64,000 bases of DNA from Bacteroidales bacterium (GTDB taxonomy: Bacteria > Bacteroidota > Bacteroidia > Bacteroidales > Marinilabiliaceae): positions 1 to 64,000 of the forward strand of contig JAFPZF010000054.1 in the NCBI GenBank assembly GCA_017417385.1. Reading direction: 5' to 3'. The stretch's first letter is position 1, and each line of letters starts with the position of its first letter. The position numbers and the translations under genes are program-made. The notes below the pieces were generated by a model. It had not been told where the DNA came from, ran no database searches, and saw nothing but the letters and a program-made list of their open reading frames with translations. This document shows positions 53,177 through 63,000 of this stretch, one piece after another.

Positions 53177-53839
53177 TTAGTCGATTCGATACGGAGCATA
53201 CGTCTCATACTCGATGACGAACGCCTTCTCATACCCGAGCTTCCTCATCTTGTAGAACAGCTCCTCGATCTCTGTCCCCTTGCATGGCTTCGTCGTGTAT
53301 CGGAATATCTTGTCATTCAGACGATACTCGTACACCTCACCAGCATTCTCGAAGTAAGAGATGTATAGCGGGTAGCGGAACGCTCCGAGCTGAACGACAT
53401 ACTCCTTGTTCGGGTCTATCGTGATTGGCTTATTTCCTCGCGTGACGACGCCCGTCGACTTTTTTGCCGCTGTAGAAGACGCACCACCATTCACCAACTT
53501 CGACATGTTGGAGATGAACGCCCCATTAAAGCCCATATTCCTGACAGCCTGCAAGTTCTTGTTCGCATCTGCATAACTGTCATACTTGCCATAGAAATAG
53601 CGCACAAACCCATCCGTGGAGTTGTACTCGTAGATGACATCTGCAGACCTGACAAACGCCGGGTCCGTAGGTGGCGTTTTCGAAGCATGTATCTGTATGG
53701 AGTACGCAGGTACATCCTCGTCACTCCATGTAACGATCTGCTTTGACGTCCTCAAGGCATCAAGTCCCTGTGCATCAATCGTAGCAGATGTCATGACTAA
53801 TGCCACAACCATTAACAACGACATCATATAGCTTCTCAT
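53177..53839 (-). CDS. Exported protein with two SPOR-like domains
   Basis: A 220-residue exported protein. The start is set at the ATG at 53839 (MRSYMMSLLMVVALVMTSAT, signal ending IDAQ), which leaves 19 bp after the OmpA-like gene; a longer frame would overlap it. It contains two matching repeats: YSIQIHASKTPPTD...VYEYN, VRYFYGKYDSYADANKNLQAV (about 40-110), and YVVQLGAFRYPL...VYEYRL, IFRYTTKPCKGTEIEELFYKM (about 145-215). This is the pattern of SPOR domains, which bind denuded septal peptidoglycan. It is the last gene of the T9SS-linked cluster. Confidence 0.78.
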   Translation of the reverse strand: MRSYMMSLLMVVALVMTSATIDAQGLDALRTSKQIVTWSDEDVPAYSIQIHASKTPPTDPAFVRSADVIYEYNSTDGFVRYFYGKYDSYADANKNLQAVRNMGFNGAFISNMSKLVNGGASSTAAKKSTGVVTRGNKPITIDPNKEYVVQLGAFRYPLYISYFENAGEVYEYRLNDKIFRYTTKPCKGTEIEELFYKMRKLGYEKAFVIEYETYAPYRID

Positions 53840-53858
53840 AGTGGTACTGTATGACAGT

Positions 53859-55928
53859 TTACTTTTCAATGTTCCAGACAACTACTTCTATCCTCCTATT
53901 ATCCTTATGCTGAGCAGCCGTGCAATAGACTCCCCTATGGCACTTGTTCTTCAAGTAGCGCTCGCCATATCCTCTCGGTATGAGCTGATTGTCGCTGACG
54001 CCCTTTGCCATCAGATACTCCTTTGCCTTCTCTGCCATGGTCTGAGAGACCTCAAGGTTGCCATATCGGTTACCCTTTGCCTCCGTATGAGCATTCAGCT
54101 TGACTACGACGTTTGGCTTGCTCAGCAGGTAATTTGCCAACTTGTCAAGCGTTGCCTTAGCCTCATCATCGAAATCATCATCGTATGCTATGCTCATACC
54201 CGAGATGTCATCAAGCACCTCATCATTGAAAATCGGCGTCAACTTGAAGCCATCCTTGACCAACGCCACCAGCTCACTCGCTGTAGCCTGTACTGTCTTC
54301 TCGTTATATCCCGGCTTCGAGACTACTATGACGACCTCCTTGTCATCAGGCAGCGCATCGTAAGACAGCGTTGCTCGGCCGTCATCACCAGTGCTGACTG
54401 TGACGATTGCTGCCTCGGTATCCTCATCTTTGAGAACTATCGATGCCCCAGGTATTACCTCATTGTTATATGTGCTCCTGACACTTGTCGAGATTGTCGC
54501 CTTGACTGGTGCCTCTTCTACTGGCGCCTGCTGGACATCCTTCGGGATTACTTCCTCAACGGCATTCGCCGTGAGTTCCTCACCCGTCATGACTAAGTCC
54601 TCCTCGCCAAATACTGGCGGCGCCTCTACCTGCTGGGCCTCCGAGTCATCGACCTTATACACATCGTGTATGACGTCTGCATCCATGGTATTATACCTGT
54701 TCGACGAAAGGAATCCTCTATCCGGATTGTTTGGCGTCTGGACATAGCAGAAGTCATCGACGTTAGAGTTGAATGGCTTCAACATGTTTCGCGCATTCTG
54801 CCACTTTCCATCGATATACTCAGCGCAGAACAGGTCAAGTCCGCCATATCCCTTCCTGACGTCAGAACTGAAATACAGCTTTCCGTCTGGATTGATCACT
54901 GGATATACCTCATCACCGTATGTGTTTATCTCCCTTCCGAGGTTCTCGACCTTCGTGAATTCTCCTACGGTCTTTCCAAACTTCGCGCGATAGATATCCT
55001 TACCTCCGTAGTTCTTCACGTCCTTGCCGAATATCTTCGTGTGGTCAGGCATGTTCGATACGAAGTAGAGGTACTCGTCATCAAGGCTGACCGCCGGATG
55101 CGCCAAATCGAAGTCATCACTGTCAAAGTTCACCAGTCGCTCATTCACCCAGTCTGTCCCATTGAAATCTACGACATATAGCTTCAGCATCGGAATCTTG
55201 TTGACGTACACTGACTTCGTATAGAACATGTGCTTCTTGTCGCTCGTGAACGAGATAGCTCCTACGTGATACGGAGAAATAAGGTTGTTCGAGAATACTT
55301 GAGACGAGTTCTCTATGACCTTCCCGTCAATAAAATCAGACGTGTAAAGATTCAAGAACGGGTTTCCATTCCTATCTACATTCTTACTCTCCTTCGGTGC
55401 CGACGAATAGACAACCTTGTCATTGTATATCTGGACTCCGAACGACTGTCCCTGTGATGCCAAAGTGAAGTTCGGGTTTACGCGATACTCAAACAACATC
55501 TGTTCATTAGCAGACGCCCAACGACATGCCTCAATCATATCATTCACGTGCAAAATGCTCTCCGTCAGAGTACCACTCTTCTTTGCCTTGTCATACCACT
55601 CTATAGCAGCATCGTAAATGCCCATTCTATGGTTGACCTTGGCGTAGATAAAGATGTCCTCATCAGTGATATTGCTTTCCATTTCTGAATAGATATCATA
55701 AGCCTGCATGACCTTATTTAGCTCGAAATATGATCGTGCTAGACGCTTCTTGTCGTCCAAACCAAGTACACCCTTCAGCTCTTGCGCCTGGGTGTAATAA
55801 TCTACGCAATGGTAATAGTCGCCATCATCAAAAGCATGCTGAGCCTTCTTCATCTCCTTGCGCTGAGCATACCCAGCACCGGAGAAACAAAAGCTAAATA
55901 ACAACGCAAAAGCTATAATATATCTCAT
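53859..55928 (-). CDS. PorE-like TPR/PD40/CRD/OmpA peptidoglycan-anchoring protein
   Basis: A 689-residue exported protein with the domain order of the T9SS component PorE. It has a signal peptide ending GYAQ and a TPR-like helical region (about 20-140). Next is a PD40 beta-propeller (about 165-420; HMFYTKSVYVNK; AHPAVSLDDEYLYFVSN; GKLYFSSDVRKGYGGLDLF) and a carboxypeptidase-regulatory-like domain (about 490-560; YNNEVIPGASIVLKDEDT). The C-terminal OmpA domain (about 580-689; KLNAHTEAKGN, LEVSQTMAEKAKEYL, KDNRRIEVVVW) is a peptidoglycan binder. P. gingivalis PorE is a lipoprotein; no clear lipobox is seen here. Many Bacteroidota carry several paralogues of this type beside PorP/SprF genes, so it may serve the neighbouring giant protein only. 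Confidence 0.82.
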   Translation of the reverse strand: MRYIIAFALLFSFCFSGAGYAQRKEMKKAQHAFDDGDYYHCVDYYTQAQELKGVLGLDDKKRLARSYFELNKVMQAYDIYSEMESNITDEDIFIYAKVNHRMGIYDAAIEWYDKAKKSGTLTESILHVNDMIEACRWASANEQMLFEYRVNPNFTLASQGQSFGVQIYNDKVVYSSAPKESKNVDRNGNPFLNLYTSDFIDGKVIENSSQVFSNNLISPYHVGAISFTSDKKHMFYTKSVYVNKIPMLKLYVVDFNGTDWVNERLVNFDSDDFDLAHPAVSLDDEYLYFVSNMPDHTKIFGKDVKNYGGKDIYRAKFGKTVGEFTKVENLGREINTYGDEVYPVINPDGKLYFSSDVRKGYGGLDLFCAEYIDGKWQNARNMLKPFNSNVDDFCYVQTPNNPDRGFLSSNRYNTMDADVIHDVYKVDDSEAQQVEAPPVFGEEDLVMTGEELTANAVEEVIPKDVQQAPVEEAPVKATISTSVRSTYNNEVIPGASIVLKDEDTEAAIVTVSTGDDGRATLSYDALPDDKEVVIVVSKPGYNEKTVQATASELVALVKDGFKLTPIFNDEVLDDISGMSIAYDDDFDDEAKATLDKLANYLLSKPNVVVKLNAHTEAKGNRYGNLEVSQTMAEKAKEYLMAKGVSDNQLIPRGYGERYLKNKCHRGVYCTAAQHKDNRRIEVVVWNIEK

Positions 55929-55959
55929 CTTCAGTGTACGTTTGTCTATGTTCGTTACG

Positions 55960-55967
55960 CAAAGATA
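55960..55967 (-). promoter_or_regulatory. Promoter -7 box for the PorE-like gene
   Basis: TATCTTTG on the minus strand, 32 bp before the start, in a 112-bp gap. It suggests that the PorE-like and SPOR genes can be transcribed separately from the upstream PorP/giant-protein genes. Confidence 0.5.
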
Positions 55968-56040
55968 GCATTAAATAAATTATCCGTTGTCAATATCTAA
56001 CACTTTTTACGAATTATCTGCATCTTTATCTCCTTATCCG

Positions 56041-56985
56041 CTAGAAGTACCTGATTGAACGCATGCCCGGACGATGCGTCAACGAGAAGTCATACTGGAT
56101 CGCTATCTCATGCGAACCCGCTACTGTATAAGACTTTATGTCGTTCAACGGGAAGTCAAACGAGTACTTCATCGCCCACGACTGGTTGAACTGGTACTCG
56201 ACAAACGCAACGACATCCGTCACCGTCCTGTACGAAAGACCTATCCACAACCTGTCTACAAATAGTATCGAACATGACAAGTCTAACGTCAACGGCGCTC
56301 CCGGAACTATCCTTATGAGTCCCGTCGGCTTGATCTTATAGTCATCAACGGTGAACACGTATCCGCCATACAGATAGATGTGCAGGTTCTTGAACGATAC
56401 TTTGTTCTTGATCTCCTGCTTGTCTGTGTCATACGAGTTCGCCAAGAATCTCGGTATGCTGATACCTGCAAAGTAGTCCCTGTTTATTAGGTATCCGCCT
56501 ATTCCAAAGTTGAAACCGAACTTGCTTATCTTCCCGTCAAAGACGTTGTCTCCATAATCAACCGTCACCGCCTTCGTCGCATTATACACGACGTTCTTAA
56601 ATCCCATCTGAAGTCCAAGCCTCAAGTCGGTCCTCTTGTCGATCTTCAGCCTGTATGACCCTGCAGCAAAGAACTCGAGATTGTTTGTGAACCCGGAGTG
56701 GTCGTTTAGCAAGACCACTCCAAGCCCCAAATCTTTCATCTTATCTACCTGTCCGTGTACGTTCAACGCTCCAGTGAATGGCGCTCCTGTGAACCCTGTC
56801 CACTGCGAACGGAAGATTCCTAACGCACTGATGACATCGCGCGAACCATTATACGCCGGATTCAGTATTCCCTGATTGGATATATAGTTGTTGAACACAG
56901 CCTGATCCTGTGCAAAGCCTTCGCGACCGACACTCAACAGCAGGAATACCGCTATACACCTTACTATCGTCCTCATGTAGCTCAT
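56041..56985 (-). CDS. PorP/SprF-family type IX secretion outer-membrane protein
   Basis: A 314-residue outer-membrane beta-barrel protein. Signal peptide ends EGFAQ. The family opening DQAVFNNYISNQGILNPAYNGSRD (quoted in part: YISNQGILNPAYNGS) and FRSQWTGFTGAPFTG are diagnostic, followed by alternating strands and a terminal region with a C-terminal Phe. In Flavobacterium, SprF-like proteins are needed for secretion of the adjacent giant protein with a type-B C-terminal domain. The same pairing is seen here: the giant gene ends 25 bp upstream. Confidence 0.92.
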   Translation of the reverse strand: MSYMRTIVRCIAVFLLLSVGREGFAQDQAVFNNYISNQGILNPAYNGSRDVISALGIFRSQWTGFTGAPFTGALNVHGQVDKMKDLGLGVVLLNDHSGFTNNLEFFAAGSYRLKIDKRTDLRLGLQMGFKNVVYNATKAVTVDYGDNVFDGKISKFGFNFGIGGYLINRDYFAGISIPRFLANSYDTDKQEIKNKVSFKNLHIYLYGGYVFTVDDYKIKPTGLIRIVPGAPLTLDLSCSILFVDRLWIGLSYRTVTDVVAFVEYQFNQSWAMKYSFDFPLNDIKSYTVAGSHEIAIQYDFSLTHRPGMRSIRYF

Positions 56986-57010
56986 AATAGTATGCTTTTT
57001 ATTGTGCCAG

Positions 57011-60000
57011 TTATCTACGAAGTTCTATGTATCCGTGCATCTCGCGTTCCGCCTTCACTCCCTTCGACTGATCGATGAAGTGGACTGTGAACACATAATA
57101 GTAGGTTCCAGATGGTAGCTTCGTGCCCAGCGTCAACATGTTCGACGTCTTAGACGTTCCATCCCACCATTCTCCGTCCGCACCATATTGCAGGCCAGAT
57201 GAACGATAGACCAAAGTGCCCCATCTGTTGAAGACCTCAAGCTTCGACTCTGAGTTTGCCTGGTACTTGTCCGGTATGATGATCTTGAACACATCGTTGA
57301 ACCCATCTCCGTTCGGCGAGAACGCATTCGGTATCAGGAATACTGACGTGCTATCGCCTGTCTCCTCATTACCGCAAAGTATCGTTATCGTCGCCGTGTT
57401 CGAAACTCTCAGCTTGTTGCCCTTCTTGTCCGTGAACAGGCTATTGTATATCTGATACTTGACCTGCTCCCTTCCGAAGAACGACGGCTTCTTCTCGTAT
57501 ACGAACCAGCCGGTCTTCGAGTCCTCATCCTTCGGCAATATGTTGCTGTCGCTATACCTCTTCATGACATCTACGAATCCGTATGTGCCATTGATAGGTA
57601 TCTCCTTGCCCGTCTCGTCAACACTCGGTAGCAACTGGAACTTGATGTTACCCTCGTTCACGTTGTTTACATATCCTGGATAGTTCGTGTAGTCAAGATC
57701 GTTCGTCTGACCTTCATCCCAGACGTACCTGCCATCCTCGTCGTAATCGACGACTGGGAGGAAGACCTTGTCTATCTTGGTGCTCCACTCTATGTACTTC
57801 TTCGTGTACTTGTAACCCTTCGGCGGCACAAGACTTACGATTCGACTCATCTCGTTCTTCTTGAGGTAGATCTCGACGTCATGAGCTATCAGCTCCTCGT
57901 CGACGAAGAGGACATCACCTACGCGTACCGAACAATTTGTGTTCATGTCTATCGCCTCGATGTCATAGTAGCCCTCACCCCAGTTACTCAAAGTGTCAGG
58001 TACTCCATACTGCTCACGGTCAACCTCAAGGCTTCGTATCGGACCAAAGACTATCATGCCCTGCTCGTCAACATCGTCACTCGTCTTTGTCTCAAGGACA
58101 ACTCCAGGTATGTCAGTATGTATGAGGTTGTACCTCACGTTCGGCTTGACACCCTTCAAGACCATGAAGCCTCCATCAAGCACACCGAAGTCGAAGTTCT
58201 GAGACGTCAAGTCTACGTGCCCATCTGCATCCCTGCCTGCGAAGAATACTTCTGTCGTACTGTCGACTGGCAGCGGATTCTCGATGACTTCGACGGTGTT
58301 CGTCCACAAGTCACATCCCTCCGGAGTGCGTACCCTGACGTAGTAGAAGCCCTTCTCTGCATAGTCGGCACTCGACTCTCCAAAGCCCCAGCCGTTGAAG
58401 AACAAGCTGTCAACCTGCGACTTCGTGACCGGTACGCCATTGTAGAACTCTGGCACCTCCTGGATGTCTATCAACTCATCGAAATGGTTGATGCTGTCGG
58501 TCTCGTCATAGACCTTGAACAGTCTATAGGTATAACCAGCCATCGGCGTGTTGATGAATGCCAACTTGACTCCCGGCTCACCATAACAGTACTCGTAGAT
58601 GCCGTCCTTAGCTACGAGGTGCTCCTCCTCGCTGTAGTCGTTGCCCAGATGGAACGTGATGCTGTCTGCTATCGCAAACTCACATCCACCATACGTCGTG
58701 ACACTTAGGCTTACTGTGATGTCGCCGCCGATGTTCTCATCCTCTGCGAACGGTATGAATGCATTGGTTGGCAATGTCTGCCTCAACTCCTTCTTGTTGC
58801 CTAGGCGACGATAGAAGTTGTACGTCTTGACATTCACGCCCTCTACCATTGCGGTCACGTTCACGTTAGACCCTGGGCAGACGCTCGGGATATCCTTGCT
58901 GTCCGAGTTGTAAGAGACGCCCTGGACATACAGCGTCAACCTTCCTGTCGGCGGCGTAGCTGCGTCAAAGTCTATCTCGACCTTCGGCCACATGTCTGGA
59001 CTCGTGCAGTTACCCCTGACGCCCATGACTGTGAACTCGGTCTTGCCCGTCTCCCTTGCTATGGTCCACTTCAACTGTCCACCATTACCTGCCTGTGCTG
59101 TCTCGGTCAGCATCTTGCCGTCCCTGACGAGGTAGTAGTCGACTCCCTCCTGGCTCGGCTCCAAGAACAGCTCTGGATCTGCTGCCGAGCATACGCCCTT
59201 GTCATCCTTCCAGAAGTTCGACGCTACCCACTCTATGTCGTAGTCTATTGCCCTGACATAGACTCTGTTCGTCGTGATCTCGCACTTGCCAAGCGACGCC
59301 TTGACGACGTAGAAGTCTGCATCCTCGTCAATCATCACAGGCTCCCATGAATATGGCTTGTCATTTCCTGTCACTGCCGTGCCAACTTCCTTCAGCGTCT
59401 TGGTCGACTGAGAGTGTGCATAGAGCTGATAGGTCACACCTGTATTGGTGCTGTCTATCGCAAATGTTACCCTGTCATCCTCGCAACTCCTGACGGCCCT
59501 GAACTCGTATGCATCGAGATCCATGAGGCTGACGTCGACATTGCCGATCTCCGTGATACACTTGTAGTCGTCATACGATGCCCAGACTGAATACCTGCCA
59601 GACTCGGTCATCACGAACTTGATATCCTTGCCTGTGTAGATGTTCCCGACCTCGCCACTGCTCTGCGGCATGACGCTGTCTGCTGTCAAGTAGTAACGGA
59701 CTCCGCTTATCATGTCGCTTCCATGCTCTGCTACTAGGTTGTAGACGACTGGATCGCCACCACAAGCATAGACTTTGTCATTGAAGCCTATCACCTTGAA
59801 CTCGTCATGCTTCGTGATCTTTCCAAGTGTCTTGATGTTCAGCGTGTCACCACCGACGATATACATCGCCCTGACATCATAGACTCCGCTCTCAGTCAAC
59901 TTGAAGACCATGTCATCTACGCTGACCTTCGCCGTGTCATACGTCAGGCTGAGCGTGTCAACACCTGCCCTCAACAACTCGTATGTCGCACCCGGCCTCA

Positions 60001-63000
60001 GATATACTGTGTCGATCTTGACCTCGTTGTCGCAGACGATCAGGTCTATCTGCTTCAGCACGTCGAAGTCGTCGAGCGCCTTGACTGTAACCTTGCCTAT
60101 CGACATCAAGCAGTTCTTGTCTGTGTAAGACGCCCAGACCTTGTAGTCGCCCGGATTGAGCGTGAATTCTATCTCAGACTTGGCATCATACTTCTTGCCG
60201 AGGTCTGTGACTGGTACTGTCGTCATCGTATCGACTACGACGTAGTACCTCGCATTCAACTCGAGATCTGCCTTGTGCAGCTCTGTCAACGAGTACGTTA
60301 CTGACTTCGCGCCCTTAGCATACAGTACGTCGTTGAACTTCAGATCCTTCAGGTCGCCATACTTATGGAGCTTGCCAAGTACTGTCTGGCACGCTACCTG
60401 TCCATGGCCCTCGTAAGCTGCCGTGATGATATACTCGCCAGCCGTGATGCCTGTGAACTCTACGTCGGTCGTGCCATCGGTCGTCAACTTGACGTCGGCT
60501 ACAGCTCCATTGACCTCGCTCAAGGTGTATGTCACGTCTGCATGCAGCAGCGTCGCATCGAGCATGTAGCTGTCGCCACACAACTCCTCGTCAATGCTGT
60601 TCTCGCCATTGATCTCCGATGCTACGACTGTCAACTTGCCTATCTGATCCATGCAATCGCTGCCCATGTAGTTAGCCCACAACTGATATACGCCCTCCTT
60701 GACCGGATAGACGAGATCCATTGTGCCGGTGTTCGTCTGTCCACCTGTCGTCGGCGTCTCTGCCTCTGGCGTCAAGAAGTATGTTGCACCTGTCTCAAGC
60801 TTTGTGCCGAACTTCTCTGTCAAGTTATAGACGTTGCCATTGCAGAGATACCAGTAGTCGTCCATGTCGATGCTCTCGAGCTCTGCGTACTTCGTCGCAT
60901 CGCCTATCTTGACCGGACACCACTTGTCGCCTGCTATGTCATACCATGCCTCGACTGTATACGTGCCTGCCTTGACGCCCGTGAACTTGACTTCTGTCAT
61001 CGTCGATGCGTCATATACTACTGTCTTGTAGTCTACCCCACCCTCGACGAGTGCGTAGGTCGCACCATCCTGCAGATAGCTGTCTTCGACCTTTATCTCG
61101 CTCTGACACGTCAGGACGCTCATCTTGGTCGTGTTGTCGATCTTCGGCAAGTTGACTACGTGTAGCTCGCCGACCGGCTGCATACATGCGTATCCTGGGT
61201 TCGACGCCCAGATGACATACTCGCCTACTGCCTTGACGTCAAACGTTATCTTGCCGCCATCGGCATTGAAGACCTTGCCCTTGCTGCCTATCTCGTATGG
61301 GGTCTCCTCGTCTGTCGTCATGTAGTACGTCATTCCGTCCTCGAGCGCATTCTCGTCGCTCAGCTCATAGACTGTCGCACTGTTGTCACAGACGTAGAGG
61401 GTCCTGTCGATCTTGAGGTCGGTCGGCTGGTTGTAGAGCAGTATCTTGCCGAGCTTCGTCGCGCACTTGCCCGCCGATATCGCTTCGTATGAAGCCTCTA
61501 TCGTGTACTCGCCAGCCTTCGGCATCGTGAACGTGACATCCGTGACTGTCGCCTCGATATAATCAACCTGCTCGACGACTACGTTCGCCGTGTCTATCAA
61601 CTTGTATGTTGCTCCGTCATGCAGGTACTTCCTGTTGATGGTATAAACATTGTCGCATGTAACGAGGTCGATGACGTTGCTCTCGATTCCCTCGAGATAC
61701 TCGACCTTGCCACTTCCTCTGACGCTCTCACAAGCTCCATTGTAAGATACGAGTACCTTGTATGAGCCTGTCGCTGTCATGCCTGTCAAGACTACCGGCG
61801 TCGTGCCGTCATAGTTCTGGCTCTCGATGACCTCGCTCTCGTCGTCGAACGGCACGAGCTTGTATGTCAAGCCGTCTGCCAACGATGCCGCCGGTATCTC
61901 GTATGCGAACTTCTCGCCGTCACATACCTTCTCGTCGAAGCTCATGTCTGCTATCAACGTTTCAGGACGTGGCTTCTTCACGACGGTCACCGGATATGCC
62001 ATCTCCGAAGTACAGATGACTCCGTCTGTGTACTCCTTGATAGCCGCTGCCTTATACGTGCCCTCCTCGAGTATCGTGTTGAACTCTACTCGACCAGAAG
62101 TGTTGCTCGGCATCATCTCTACGATGCTCGTCGAGACGCCATCCTCAGCTACCTTCATCAGAGCGTAGGTTATCGTTGCCTCAGAACTGAACTCCGAACC
62201 ATCTACGTATGCCTTGACTCCAGCCGTGTACGGTGATCCACAGTAGATCTCCTCGTCGAGCCTCAAGTCGAACGACTTCGGCAACTTGCGTGTCTGGAAC
62301 TTCCTATACGGCGACTTGACCTCGCACTTGTATGGATCGTCGGTCTTGGTTATCACGAGGTAATAGTAACCGTCTCTCCTCAACAGGTCACCGTACTTCT
62401 TGTCGTCGATTGCCCTGTCTGCATAGTCGAGATCCTCGAAGATTACCATCTGATGATCGAGCGTCGCTACCTGCGTGTTCAACAGTCTCGGACTCAGGCT
62501 CTCGAGATAATCTACGTCAATATCCTCTTCCGGTATCTTGACGTCGGTCGCCGGTACGAAGTAGAGCGCATAGCTCGTGTTCTTCTCGCTATCCTCGAGT
62601 CTTACCTCGACACCCTTGTCGAACTCACACATCGCACCATCTACTACGAGCTGCTGTACCTTCGGCAACTTGTCAGACTTGACATTCTCTGTGCCTACGA
62701 GGTCCTCGCAATAGCCATTCGTTACCCAAACCTCATAGTTGCCGTCTGCATCACGAATGTCTGCGAAGTAGAACGTAGTCTTCGCCGGATCAGCTGCCTT
62801 CTCCTTCGTCGGGTTAAGTGTTGCAATTGGGTAATTGCTCTTCACTCCCTTCTTGTTGAGTACATACAACTGGTAGACGATATTCTCGTCGTCCGTGACC
62901 GCATTGTCAACTACGATGTCGATGCCATAGCATGGCTCTGCCGTCAAGACTGTCGGATCTACTATCTCCTGATGCGTCGTCTCAGCTGTCAGTGGCCTTG